64,000 nt of DNA from Sphingosinicella sp. BN140058 (GTDB lineage: Bacteria; Pseudomonadota; Alphaproteobacteria; Sphingomonadales; Sphingomonadaceae), in the NCBI RefSeq assembly GCF_004135585.1, contig NZ_CP035501.1, positions 1,785,001 to 1,849,000 on the forward strand, read 5' to 3'. How positions within the stretch are numbered: the first letter of the stretch is position 1; each line of letters begins with the position of its first letter. Below, one piece after another: positions 16,765 to 25,384 of the stretch. The position numbers and the translations under genes are program-made. The notes under the pieces were generated by a model. That model was not told where the DNA came from and did not search any database. It saw only the letters and a list, made by a program, of their open reading frames with translations.

Positions 16765-17340
16765 ATGATTGCCGATCGAAACGACGAGGGCCCGTTGGCG
16801 GCACCGGCCCTGCAGCGTGCCCTGCGGCGATGGCGGACCCTGAACCGCATCAAGCAGGCGCACGCCGCCGAATTGCTGGGAGTCGCCCAGTCGACGATCT
16901 CGCGCTGGGAGAGCGGCCGCCAATGCTTCGAACCGTCGGAAGCGCGCAAGGTTCAGGCCCTGGTCGGCACCCGTTTCTCGTCCGCAGCCGACGCCGTGCT
17001 GGCGCGGCTGATACGGGAGAGCGGACGTCCGATCCACCTGGTCTGCGACACCAGCCACCGGCTGCTCGCCTGCTCCCGCGTGCGCGCAGCCGGCTTCGGA
17101 GTGCCGGACGCCGACCTGATCGGCCGATCGCTGTGGCGTTACTCGACGCCGGAGCTGATCGCGGAGGAAGCACACCTGGCTTCATGCGGCTGGTACGACA
17201 GCGCGGCGCCGGCCCCGGTAGAGTTCGAGACCGGAGACAATGGCGTTTGCCACGTGCCGATCCGGCCGGGCCGCTGCCGCTGGACTCGCATGGCGTTATC
17301 CGACGGGATGCCGGCGCGCCTGGTCGAGACGCTGAGCTGA
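16765..17340 (+). CDS. HTH (Cro/CI-type) regulator with PAS-like C-terminal domain
   Basis: A 191-residue protein. Residues about 20-75 make a Cro/CI-type helix-turn-helix (TLNRIKQAHAAELLGVAQ, STISRWESGRQCF), and residues about 95-160 (RPIHLVCDTSHRLLACS, GFGVPDADLIGRSLWRYSTPE) look like a PAS-type sensor. It begins 65 bases behind the glycosyltransferase in the same direction, so they may be co-transcribed. Start ATG 16765 behind GAGG. The signal sensed is unknown. Confidence 0.7.
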   Translation: MIADRNDEGPLAAPALQRALRRWRTLNRIKQAHAAELLGVAQSTISRWESGRQCFEPSEARKVQALVGTRFSSAADAVLARLIRESGRPIHLVCDTSHRLLACSRVRAAGFGVPDADLIGRSLWRYSTPELIAEEAHLASCGWYDSAAPAPVEFETGDNGVCHVPIRPGRCRWTRMALSDGMPARLVETLS

Positions 17341-17377
17341 GCCGCGTATCGATCGCTTGCGGAGAGCGACTGCGGCC

Positions 17378-18259
17378 TCACAATGCCTCGGCAGTCCGTC
17401 CGGCAATTCCGTCCAGCTCCGCGATCGCTTCGGAGGGCAGGACCAGAGTCGCCGCCGCCAGATTTTCGCGCAAATGTGCGATCGAGCTGGTGCCTGGGAT
17501 CAGCAGGATATTGGGGGCGCGCTGCAGCAGCCAGGCCAGCGCGACCTGCATCGGAGTCGCCTGCAGGCGTTCGGCGACGCCGAAGAGAGTGGCCGACTGG
17601 AGCGGACTGAAGCCGCCCAACGGAAAGAAGGGCACGTAGGCGATGCCGTCTTCGGCGAGCGCGTCGATCAGCGCATCGTCGGCGCGGTGGGCGAGGTTGT
17701 ACTGGTTCTGGACGCAGACGATCTGCGCGATGCAGCGCCCTTCGGCGACCTGGGCTGCAGTCACGTTGCTGAGCCCGATATGCCGCACCAAACCCTGCTG
17801 CTGGAGCTTCGCCAGCGTCTCGAGCGGCGCCGCGATCGAGCCTTCGGCCGGACCATGAGCATCGAACATGATCCGCAGATTGACGATCTCGAGCCTTTCG
17901 GCGCCGAGGTTGCGGAGATTGTCGTCGACCGCGCGGGCGAGTTCGTCGGCCCCGTAAGCGGGGAGCCAGGAAGCATCGTCGCCGCGGCGGGCGCCGATCT
18001 TGGTGACGATGGTCAAATCTTCGGGATAGGGCGAGAGCGCCTCTCGGATCAGCTGATTGGTGACGTGCGGGCCGTAAAAGTCGCTGGTGTCGATATGGTC
18101 GACGCCGGCTTCCACCGCCGCGCGCAGCACGGCGAGCGCCGCCTCCCGATCGCGCGGCGGCCCGAACACGCCGGGGCCGGCGAGCTGCATGGCGCCGTAG
18201 CCGAGCCGCTTCACGATGCGGCTCCCGAGGGCGAAAGTTCCTGCCTGATCGATGGTCAT
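17378..18259 (-). CDS. Aldo/keto reductase
   Basis: A 293-residue NADPH-dependent reductase of the AKR superfamily: GYGAMQLAGPGVFG at the start, HIDTSDFYG (Asp and Tyr of the catalytic tetrad), IVTKIGARRG (Lys), RHIGLSNVTAAQV, QNQYNLAHR and LLIPGTSSIAHLRENLAA for NADP binding. ATG at 18259 follows AAGGAGA. It is divergent from a LysR-type gene with only 89 bp between them, the usual sign of local control. Substrate unknown. Confidence 0.9.
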   Translation of the reverse strand: MTIDQAGTFALGSRIVKRLGYGAMQLAGPGVFGPPRDREAALAVLRAAVEAGVDHIDTSDFYGPHVTNQLIREALSPYPEDLTIVTKIGARRGDDASWLPAYGADELARAVDDNLRNLGAERLEIVNLRIMFDAHGPAEGSIAAPLETLAKLQQQGLVRHIGLSNVTAAQVAEGRCIAQIVCVQNQYNLAHRADDALIDALAEDGIAYVPFFPLGGFSPLQSATLFGVAERLQATPMQVALAWLLQRAPNILLIPGTSSIAHLRENLAAATLVLPSEAIAELDGIAGRTAEAL

Positions 18260-18300
18260 GCTCTGTCTCCTTGTGGGCCCGACGTAGCCGTTGCCGACTG

Positions 18301-18316
18301 TGCCGATAATCCGGCA
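18301..18316. promoter_or_regulatory. Inverted repeat between aldo/keto reductase and lysR genes
   Basis: TGCCG, 6 nt, CGGCA: a perfect short inverted repeat in the 89-bp divergent region, a probable binding site of the LysR-type regulator that starts at 18349. Confidence 0.4.
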
Positions 18317-18348
18317 TTGTCCGCACGGGCTGTACGGAAAGGCGCACA

Positions 18349-19254
18349 ATGAAAGCAGATCTCGGAGACTTGAACGCCTTCCTGGCGGTGGCGCGGGCAC
18401 GGGGTTTTCGCGACGCCGCGCGGACCATCGGCACGAGCGCGTCGACTTTGAGCGAGGCGGTGCGGCGGCTCGAATCCAGCCTCGGGGTGCGCCTGCTCCA
18501 TCGCACCACGCGCAGCGTTACGCCGACGGAGGCCGGCGCACGCCTGGTGGACCGGTTGACGCCCGTTCTAGGCGAGGTCGAAGCGGCGCTGGACGGGATG
18601 AGCGGCTTTCGCGATCGCCCGGCGGGTACGCTCCGCCTTAACGTTCCGGTAAGCGCCGCCCGACTGGTGCTGCCCGCGATCGTCCCGGACTTCCTTGCCA
18701 CCTATCCCGACATCAAGATCGAGATCGACGCGGACGATTCCTTCGTCGATGTGCTTGCGTCCGGTTGCGATGCCGGCATCCGCTATGACGAGCGGCTCGA
18801 ACAGGACATGATCGCAGTGCCGATCGGCCCGCGGGTGCAGCGTTTTGCAACCGCCGCCGCGCCGGCCTATCTGGATCGGTGCGGGCTGCCGCGGCACCCG
18901 CGCGACCTCCTGGATTATGCGTGCCTGCGTGGCCGCTTTGCCAGCGGTGCGCTGACCAGTCCCTGGGAGTTCGAACGCGCGGGCGAAATCGTGCGGATCG
19001 AGCCGCATGGCCAGGCGATCGTGCGCGTCGGCGGCGCCACCGATCTGCTCGTCGACATGGCGGTCGCAGGCGTCGGAATCATCCACCTGTTCGAGGATTG
19101 GCTGCGCCCCCACTTCGACAGCGGCAGCCTTCTGCCGGTCCTGCGCGACTGGTGGCAGCCTTTCTCGGGACCGTTCCTTTATTATTCGGACCGGCGGCTG
19201 GTGCCACCGCCGCTCCGCGCTTTCATAGACTTCATCAAGACCCGGCCCAGCTGA
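18349..19254 (+). CDS. LysR-family transcriptional regulator
   Basis: A 301-residue regulator with an N-terminal winged helix (DLNAFLAVARARGFRDAARTIG, STLSEAVRRLESSLGVRLLHRTTRSVT) and a C-terminal periplasmic-binding-like effector domain (GTLRLNVPVSAARLVLPAI; FVDVLASGCDAGIRYDERL). It belongs to the subgroup often found divergent from short-chain dehydrogenases or aldo/keto reductases, as here. Confidence 0.93.
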   Translation: MKADLGDLNAFLAVARARGFRDAARTIGTSASTLSEAVRRLESSLGVRLLHRTTRSVTPTEAGARLVDRLTPVLGEVEAALDGMSGFRDRPAGTLRLNVPVSAARLVLPAIVPDFLATYPDIKIEIDADDSFVDVLASGCDAGIRYDERLEQDMIAVPIGPRVQRFATAAAPAYLDRCGLPRHPRDLLDYACLRGRFASGALTSPWEFERAGEIVRIEPHGQAIVRVGGATDLLVDMAVAGVGIIHLFEDWLRPHFDSGSLLPVLRDWWQPFSGPFLYYSDRRLVPPPLRAFIDFIKTRPS

Positions 19255-19454
19255 AACCGCCACCGCGAATACCTCGGCTGCCAGCGTGCTCCGACCTCGC
19301 GATTATCTCCAATCCCAATCAGCCGCACCGATCGGCGACATCCACATCCGAACCCCGGACTTCCGCTTCCTTAAAGCCCGGGGTTCCGCCGCGGCCGGTT
19401 GCTTCCCGGTCCGTCTTCATCCACCCTGCCGCAATCGAGGCAAGAAGGGGTGGG

Positions 19455-20219
19455 ATGATGCGGCGAACCATCGCGGCGACGATCGTGGCACTGCTCACCG
19501 CTCCAGCCGCCGCGCAAGAGGCCGCCGAACCCACGCCGTCGATCCAGGTGGTGGGCGTGGCCAGCGTCTCGACCAAACCCGACATCGCCAACCTGGTCTA
19601 TTGGGTGACCGGCGAAGGCAAGACGGCCGACGAGGCCAGCGCCGCGCTCGCCGGCAAGCAGAAGGCGATCGTCGGTGGCCTGCGCGGATTGCTCGGGCCC
19701 GATGCAATCCTTGCGTCCGGTGAGATCAGCGTGATGGAAACGCGCGGCCCGCAATGCGACGGCCCCGGCAATCCGAACAACCGCCCGCGGCTCAGCGAAG
19801 GCGCCTGCACCCTGACCGGCTACCTCGCCACGCTGCAGGGGACCGGCCGGACCGGCGCGGTCGACAAGGCCGGCACCGCCGCCGCTCTTGCCGCCCGGCT
19901 GGGCGCGCGCGATGCCCGCGTGCAGAGCTTCCAGCTTGCCGACCCTGCTGCCGCCCAGAGGCGCGCGGCTGCCGCCGCGATCCGGGACGCACGCGTCAAG
20001 GCGGAGGCGATGGCGGAAGGTGCCGGGGTGCGGCTCGGACGCCTGATCGCCCTCAACGATCAAAATTCAGGCTATGACGTTTCGTATCTCGTAGCGAACA
20101 GCCGGGCGTCGGCACCGCCGCCGCCGCCGCCGTCTCTCCCGCTGGTCGAGATCGACGTCACGCCGCGGCCGCTGGAGACCCAGGCGCGCGTGTTCGCCCG
20201 CTACGCGATCGCCGACTGA
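19455..20219 (+). CDS. Exported SIMPL-domain protein
   Basis: A 254-residue protein with a signal peptide (MMRRTIAATIVALLTAPAAA) and a SIMPL domain (SIQVVGVASVSTKPDIANLVYWVTGEGKTADEA; RRAAAAAIRDARVKAEAMAEGAGVRLG). SIMPL proteins are periplasmic and have been linked to oxidative or signalling stress, but their biochemical role is not settled. A proline run (PPPPPP, near residue 216) precedes the last strand. ATG at 19455 (or 19458) behind AAGGGG. Confidence 0.82.
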   Translation: MMRRTIAATIVALLTAPAAAQEAAEPTPSIQVVGVASVSTKPDIANLVYWVTGEGKTADEASAALAGKQKAIVGGLRGLLGPDAILASGEISVMETRGPQCDGPGNPNNRPRLSEGACTLTGYLATLQGTGRTGAVDKAGTAAALAARLGARDARVQSFQLADPAAAQRRAAAAAIRDARVKAEAMAEGAGVRLGRLIALNDQNSGYDVSYLVANSRASAPPPPPPSLPLVEIDVTPRPLETQARVFARYAIAD

Positions 20220-20312
20220 GCCGGGATCCGCTCGCCGATCCGACCGGTCGATCGGGCACGTCCCCATCGGCGCGTGCAATCCCTATGTTCCGCGGCTCTC
20301 GAGGAGGAAGTG

Positions 20313-20678
20313 ATGCTGTCGCCATTGAAGCTGACTGAGGCCTTCGGCCGAGTCACCGACTATTGGTCGCCAAAGGTGATCGGGCAGGTCAACGATCAGC
20401 TCCTCAAGGTCGCCAAGTTGAAAGGCGAGTTCGTCTGGCACGCGCATGATGGCGAGGACGAACTGTTCTACATCGTCAAGGGTGCGTTGCGCATCGAGTT
20501 CGACGACGGGCCGGTCCACCTTGCGCAAGGCGACATGCTGACCGTGCCGCGCGGCGTTCGCCACAACCCGGTCGCGGACGAGGAATGCTGGGTGATGCTG
20601 ATCGAGCCCGCTTCGACCAAGCATACCGGCGACACCGTGACGGAGCGCACCCGCAGCCTGGAAGACCAGTTAGGCTGA
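20313..20678 (+). CDS. Small single-domain cupin
   Basis: A 121-residue cupin. Motif 1 is HAHDGEDELFYIVKGALRIE (metal ligands H44, H46, E50-type positions) and motif 2 is VPRGVRHNPV. ATG at 20313 follows a perfect GAGGAGG. It could be a metal-dependent enzyme or sensor of small molecules; nothing around it decides this. Confidence 0.85.
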   Translation: MLSPLKLTEAFGRVTDYWSPKVIGQVNDQLLKVAKLKGEFVWHAHDGEDELFYIVKGALRIEFDDGPVHLAQGDMLTVPRGVRHNPVADEECWVMLIEPASTKHTGDTVTERTRSLEDQLG

Positions 20679-20775
20679 CCCTTTCCCCTCCGAAGCGTTG
20701 CTGCCTCGCCACTGGAACCGGCATGCAGAACGCGGCATTGCGCGCATCGGCGCCCGGATCAGCAGGAGGAACAGA

Positions 20776-21396
20776 ATGGCCGACCCCGAGACACCGTCCC
20801 AGGCCGCAGAGGCGGCGGCCATTCGCCGGCGCTGGATCACACTCGGCGAGATCCTGGCTGTGCTCGCGGTGCTGATCTCGGGCCTCACCCTGTGGAACAG
20901 CTACAGCCAACGAAGCGCCGACGAGGCGGAGCGGGCGGCGGAGAAGAAGGAGAAGGCCTCGCTCTCCAAAGCGCTGGTGCTGAAGGCGCAGGGGGGCGGC
21001 AAGAGGCTTGCTCTCACCGCGGTGGATCCGGCCCACGCGATCCAGAGCCAGACCATCGCCCTCCCCTCCGCACTCGGCGTCGGCCGGATCGAGACGCTGA
21101 TCGAGCCGCGGATCGAAGCGGGTTGGATCAAGGCAGCCGACAAGAAGGCCCGCAAGGCCGGCGCCGCCGAAGAAGCCTCCGGCGATCTGCGTCTGCCGGT
21201 CGCGATTACCACCCGCTTCGTTACCGGCGGCGAGACCTTCACCGATATCGCTCTCTACGATGTCGGCTATCGGCGCGACGGCAGTCTGCTCGGCGGCACC
21301 GATGTCGAACTGCTCGGCCTGTCGCTGGTCGAGCGGGTCTCCGCCGCGAAGGCCCAGGCACGTCTCGACGCGCTCTGGAAAACTCGCAGCCAGTAG
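20776..21396 (+). CDS. Single-pass membrane protein of unknown function
   Basis: A 206-residue protein with one membrane helix (about residues 22-42, LGEILAVLAVLISGLTLWNSY) and a charged, coiled region behind it (SADEAERAAEKKEKASLSKAL). The C-terminal soluble domain has mixed alpha/beta character. Conserved hypothetical of sphingomonads as far as I can tell; start ATG behind AGGAGG. Function unknown. Confidence 0.7.
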   Translation: MADPETPSQAAEAAAIRRRWITLGEILAVLAVLISGLTLWNSYSQRSADEAERAAEKKEKASLSKALVLKAQGGGKRLALTAVDPAHAIQSQTIALPSALGVGRIETLIEPRIEAGWIKAADKKARKAGAAEEASGDLRLPVAITTRFVTGGETFTDIALYDVGYRRDGSLLGGTDVELLGLSLVERVSAAKAQARLDALWKTRSQ

Positions 21397-21412
21397 GGGT
21401 TGCGCCGCCCGT

Positions 21413-23047
21413 TCAGGCCACCTGCTTCTGCTCCCATTGTGGGGCCGTGCGCGCGGTCGCGGCGGAGATTCGGTCGGCCGTCCGCAGCGCAAGCGCGACG
21501 ATGGTGAGAGTGGGGTTGGCCCAGCTCGCGGTCGGGAAGGTCGAGGACCCGACGACGTGGAGATTGTCGATGCCGTGGACCCGGCCGTACGCATCGGTGA
21601 CGCCCTTCCTCGGATCGTCGGCCATGCGGGTGGTGCCGATATGGTGGTAGCCGCCGATCGGATGAGCGGAGACCAGCGGATCGACCCGCCACATCTGCTC
21701 CGGAACCTTCAACCAGCTTTCCGCACGCACGTCGCCGAGGCCGAGCCTGCGCAGCTCCGCACCGAGGGTTTCGACAAGTGTTGCGACGCTGCGCTTGTCG
21801 ATCTCGGACAGGCGCCAGTCGAGCGCGACGCGGGGCACGCCCAGCGCATCGACCTCGCCTGTCAGCGTCACCCGGCTGTCCCGATTGGGCGCCTGCTCGC
21901 CGCGCACCAGCAAGGCGAGTTCGGCGCGATGCGCCTTGTGAAGCAGCCACGGGCGCAGGGGATCGATGTGACGCTGCGCCCAGGTGGCGATCTTCTTGGT
22001 GCCCATCCACAGCAAGCGCCCGGCCCGCGTCGGCGCGATTTCATGCTTCAGCCCGGAATAGACCCGCATGCCGAGCGCCTGTGACGCGTCTGCGGGCTGG
22101 CGTGCGGCGATGGTCAGCGACGTGTTGAGGATACCCTTCTCACGCTGCAGCGCGGCCGAAGGCGTGATCAGGGCGGCGAGATCATGCCCGGCGATCCGGT
22201 GGCGCCGCCCGAACAGCTTCAGGAGATCCCAGCCGTCCCTGGTGATCACCCGGCCGCCGCGGGCGTGCGGATGCTCCATGAAGTAGCGGCCGACGAGATC
22301 GTGGGCATTGCCGAGGCCGTCTGGCATCACCGACCGGGAGGCGAGCAGAATTCGTGCATTCTCGATGCCGCCGGCAGCAAGGATCAGCTCGCGAGGACGG
22401 ATCGTCAGGCTTGCGCCGCGCAGCGAGCGCACCGCCACCGATTCGACATGGGCGCCGTCGCCATGGGCGAGGATTTCGGTGACCGTGGCGTTGGTGATGA
22501 TCGTGCAGCGGGGATGGCGGACGAGATCCTCGCACGACGGCAGCGTGAACCGGTTGAACCGCGTGTCGAACGACCACAAAGGCGTGTGCAGCCTGGCTGG
22601 ATCGAAGTCGGGCACCGCAAGGCCCGCGGCGCGGAAGTCGCCGATTTCGGGCGTCCGCGGCGGCAGGCCGAACAAGGGCCGGGCGCACCGGTAATGTGCC
22701 TGAAGATCGTCCCAGGCGATCGGCCAGCCGGACCCATCGACCCAGTCGCGTTTCTCCAGATCGATGGGGTCGAGCTCGGCGCAGCGGCCGCCCCAGATCG
22801 CGGTGGTGCCGCCGAAGAAACGCAGCCGCGCATCGCGCAATGGATAATAGTCGAGGCCGACATTGGGCCCGTCGTTGAGTGCGGCCACTGCGGCATCATG
22901 ATCGACGCCGCCGCTTTCCAGCAGCATCACGTCGTGGCCGAGTGCGAGCAAGCGCCGCGCGGCGGTGATGCCGGCGGCCCCGGCGCCGACGATGCAGATT
23001 TCGGCATTGCAATCGCGGCCACCGATGTCGTTCAGATCAATGCGCAT
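21413..23047 (-). CDS. GMC-family FAD-dependent oxidoreductase
   Basis: A 544-residue flavoprotein. The FAD-binding Rossmann motif IVGAGAAGITAARRL is at residues 19-33, LLESGG follows, AAGGIENARILLAS marks the central GMC signature, and the C-terminal AHPIGGYHHIGTTRM plus ASWANPTLTIVAL contain the catalytic His and Asn. It likely oxidises an alcohol or sugar. ATG at 23047 is preferred (GAGGTG upstream) over 23071. No gluconate-dehydrogenase-type small subunit or cytochrome gene is beside it. Confidence 0.9.
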   Translation of the reverse strand: MRIDLNDIGGRDCNAEICIVGAGAAGITAARRLLALGHDVMLLESGGVDHDAAVAALNDGPNVGLDYYPLRDARLRFFGGTTAIWGGRCAELDPIDLEKRDWVDGSGWPIAWDDLQAHYRCARPLFGLPPRTPEIGDFRAAGLAVPDFDPARLHTPLWSFDTRFNRFTLPSCEDLVRHPRCTIITNATVTEILAHGDGAHVESVAVRSLRGASLTIRPRELILAAGGIENARILLASRSVMPDGLGNAHDLVGRYFMEHPHARGGRVITRDGWDLLKLFGRRHRIAGHDLAALITPSAALQREKGILNTSLTIAARQPADASQALGMRVYSGLKHEIAPTRAGRLLWMGTKKIATWAQRHIDPLRPWLLHKAHRAELALLVRGEQAPNRDSRVTLTGEVDALGVPRVALDWRLSEIDKRSVATLVETLGAELRRLGLGDVRAESWLKVPEQMWRVDPLVSAHPIGGYHHIGTTRMADDPRKGVTDAYGRVHGIDNLHVVGSSTFPTASWANPTLTIVALALRTADRISAATARTAPQWEQKQVA

Positions 23048-23432
23048 GAGACACCTCGTCCCCGGCAACATTCGACTTCACGCAATCCCTCGGCGGCCGG
23101 ATGCAACGAAGGAACGACGCCCTTCATCCCTCTCCGATGCGGCTGTTTTAGGTCCGAAACGAGCCTATCGTGTTTCTATTGTTTCAGCCTGGCAGCGACC
23201 GCCCTTGATTGACACGCCGATCGGGAGGGGCCACCCTGCGCTGATGCATTGCCTGCCAACCTTCCGGCGCTTCCACGCGCATTCGGGCCAGCTGCTCGCG
23301 GGAAATTAGCCCCAGGCCCCTTCCACGGCGAACGCCGGGCGGGTCTGGGGGAAATCGATAGAACAGGATGCAATCGGATCGATGTCGCCGCGGCGGCTGT
23401 AGACTGCCCGCATCCCGACCCTAACGATCAGC
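23048..23432. other. 385-bp divergent intergenic region
   Basis: Lies between the GMC oxidoreductase (minus) and the Rnk-like gene (plus). I see no gene, no strong hairpin and no convincing complete promoter, only an AT-richer patch around 23140-23190 that may carry the promoter of the GMC gene. Confidence 0.4.
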
Positions 23433-23861
23433 ATGGTGATCTTCGAAATGCATGACATCCCCAGGCGCTCCGGTGCCGAAAAGCCGCCAATCCACGTCTC
23501 CGAAAGCGATTACGACCTCATCGCCAACTTCGCGTTGAGCCTCGAAGGGCGCGCTCCGGCGCTTGCCCGCATGGTGCTGGACGAGATCGACCGGGCGACC
23601 ATCTGCCCCGCCGACGCGCTGCCCCCGGGGATCGTGGCTCTGGGCGCGGACGTCACCTATCGCGACGAGAGCAATGGCGCGGTCCGGCGCGTCCGACTGG
23701 TGATGCCGGACGATGCCGATCTCGACCAAGGCAGATTGTCGATCCTGACGCCGATGGCAGCCGGCCTGATCGGCCTTAAGGCCGGCCAGTCCATCGACTG
23801 GCCGTGCCCCGACGGGCGGCCGCGCGTGCTCAGGATCCTGGACGTGACCCAGGCTCCGTAG
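23433..23861 (+). CDS. Rnk-like nucleoside diphosphate kinase regulator / GreA C-domain protein
   Basis: A 142-residue protein with the Rnk N-terminal helix pair (IHVSESDYDLIANFALSLEGRAPALARMVLDEIDRA) and a GreA/GreB C-terminal domain (GADVTYRDESNGAVRRVRLVMPDDADLDQGRLSILTPMAAGLIGLKAGQSIDW). Such proteins bind RNA polymerase and affect nucleotide levels or transcription. Start could be 23433 or the ATG at 23448. It is the first gene of a stress-related cluster. Confidence 0.82.
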   Translation: MVIFEMHDIPRRSGAEKPPIHVSESDYDLIANFALSLEGRAPALARMVLDEIDRATICPADALPPGIVALGADVTYRDESNGAVRRVRLVMPDDADLDQGRLSILTPMAAGLIGLKAGQSIDWPCPDGRPRVLRILDVTQAP

Positions 23862-23872
23862 CCGACATGCCC

Positions 23873-24367
23873 TCAGAGCAGCGGACCGCGCTCCGTCGAG
23901 CGGAGGCTGTCCGAATAGGCGGTCGTATCCGATCCGAGCAGGTCCGCTCGCTCGGTCGGCTCGGGAGCACTGCCGATCGGACGCCAGGCGGGCGCGGGCT
24001 CCTGCGGAGCGATCGGTGCGGCCGCTGCGAACCGCGTGCTTGCCTCGGCCGAACGCGGGGCGCGCGCGCCGTCTCCGGAAGCGGCACCGCCGGGCGTCAG
24101 AAGATCGGCGAGACGGCTGCCGTTGCGGGTACGGGCCGTCGCCACCAGCCAGATCACGCCGATCGCGATCAGCGCCACCGGAACCGGATTCTGGCGGGTG
24201 ATCTCCAGCACTTCCCGGGCGATGTCGTTCTTGTCGTCGCCGAGAAGAGATTTGGCGAGACGGGGTGGGCTGAGCTGTTCTTCCAGCCTGTCGATCGTCT
24301 CGCCGATCCGATCCTGGGTGCGGCGGATGTCGTCTTCGATCACGTCGGCATTGGAATCAGCGGTCAT
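23873..24367 (-). CDS. DUF3618-containing membrane protein
   Basis: A 164-residue protein. Residues about 8-40 (DVIEDDIRRTQDRIGETIDRLEEQLSPPRL) match DUF3618, a helical region before one membrane helix (about 63-80, VPVALIAIGVIWLVATA). The rest is flexible. Its ATG at 24367 lies inside the end of the upstream holin-X-like gene (11-bp overlap), so the two are co-translated. Such gene pairs are common in alphaproteobacterial stress loci; the function is unknown. Confidence 0.75.
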   Translation of the reverse strand: MTADSNADVIEDDIRRTQDRIGETIDRLEEQLSPPRLAKSLLGDDKNDIAREVLEITRQNPVPVALIAIGVIWLVATARTRNGSRLADLLTPGGAASGDGARAPRSAEASTRFAAAAPIAPQEPAPAWRPIGSAPEPTERADLLGSDTTAYSDSLRSTERGPLL

Positions 24368-24800
24368 GGAGATGTCCTTCGTTGCTGTTGCCCGAGAGCG
24401 CGGACGGCGCGCGTTCGAGGGTGCGGCGGGTGCGATCGGCATGGAGGGCGCCGGCCGCCATCTTCTTGCGGCCGGCAAGGAACAGCAGGAACGCGCCGAG
24501 CAATGTCGCGCCGGCGACGATCAGCGTTGCGAGCCACAGGTCCATCGCTTCGGCGAGGAGATAGGCGAGGCCCATCAGCAGTACGCCGAGGCCGGCAATC
24601 CCCACCACCGCGGCGCCCGCCATCGCACCGACGCCGAGCTTCAGATCACTGACCGACTCGCGAACTTCCGCCTGAACAAGCGAGACCTGTTGCTGGGCGA
24701 GGTGGCTGCCCTGATCGGCCAATTGCCGCAGCAGATCGGATATGCTCTCCTGCCCGTCCGCCGCCGGGCGGAAGTTGAACGGGCTTCTCGTGTCGCTCAT
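24357..24800 (-). CDS. Phage-holin-X-like (YqjE/DUF1469 type) membrane protein
   Basis: A 147-residue protein with an amphipathic N-terminal part (SISDLLRQLADQGSHLAQQQVSLVQAEVRES) and two membrane helices (about 58-80 and 85-108). Despite the family name it is not a phage gene; such proteins occur with DUF883/DUF3618 genes in stress operons. An EcfG-like promoter candidate is 40-65 bp upstream. Overlaps the DUF3618 gene by 11 bp. Confidence 0.78.
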   Translation of the reverse strand: MSDTRSPFNFRPAADGQESISDLLRQLADQGSHLAQQQVSLVQAEVRESVSDLKLGVGAMAGAAVVGIAGLGVLLMGLAYLLAEAMDLWLATLIVAGATLLGAFLLFLAGRKKMAAGALHADRTRRTLERAPSALSGNSNEGHLHDR

Positions 24801-24840
24801 GGGCGCCTCTCCAATTCGTCAATGCGTATCGGAGGCTGCC

Positions 24841-24865
24841 AACGTCTCGGCGTCGCGCCCGTTGC
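24841..24865 (-). promoter_or_regulatory. Weaker EcfG-like promoter candidate
   Basis: On the minus strand GCAAC, 16 nt, CGTT (24865 down to 24841). This is one base off the GGAAC/CGTT consensus of the general stress sigma factor and sits 40 bp before the holin-X-like start. Suggestive only. Confidence 0.35.
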
Positions 24866-24920
24866 CATCGATCCGCATCCGAAAGAATCGACGTGCTTCG
24901 ACATGCACGAGCGCGCGTGT

Positions 24921-25343
24921 TCACTTTGCGGGAACGACGAGCGGTTTGCCTTTCTCGACCACGTAGGTGGCGAGTTCTGAGCCGGTGCCCGCGCCGACAT
25001 TGCGGACCGCGTGAATCGCGTCGGCCGGGATGAACAGCACGTCGCCCGTCCGGAGCGTCACCGGCGAATGCCCGTCAAGGCGATATTCGAGTGTTCCCGC
25101 CAGCACGTAGACGAGTTCCTCGCCCGGATGGCTGTGCCGTGCCGCCTCGGCGCCGGCCGCAAAGTCGACCCGGACCCGGACCGCCTCGCGTCCGGCGATG
25201 CCGAGATCGTTCTTGTCCAGGTCGACGCGGGTGATGCCCGCCTGCGCGGCTTTCAGCGGTTCGGCGGGTGGCGCGGCAGCGACCGTGCCGGCCGTGACGA
25301 ACATCGCCATGCCTGCGAAGGGAATATGTCTGCAGTTGCTCAT
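24921..25343 (-). CDS. Exported cupin
   Basis: A 140-residue cupin with a signal peptide (MSNCRHIPFAGMAMFVTAGTVAAA). Motif 1 HSHPGEELVYVLAGTLEYR supplies the metal-binding His/His/Glu, motif 2 IPADAIHAVRNVG the last His. The start at 25343 is behind GGAGG and follows the dps stop by 41 bp, so it is probably co-transcribed with dps. A periplasmic enzyme or binding protein; substrate unknown. Confidence 0.82.
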   Translation of the reverse strand: MSNCRHIPFAGMAMFVTAGTVAAAPPAEPLKAAQAGITRVDLDKNDLGIAGREAVRVRVDFAAGAEAARHSHPGEELVYVLAGTLEYRLDGHSPVTLRTGDVLFIPADAIHAVRNVGAGTGSELATYVVEKGKPLVVPAK

Positions 25344-25384
25344 GGAACTCGGCCTCCGTCCTGCCGGCGCCAACCTCGAGGCGC

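Noticed and set aside
24357..24800. Prophage, because of the holin-like protein
   Set aside because: No other phage genes; this holin-X/YqjE type is common in chromosomal stress loci.
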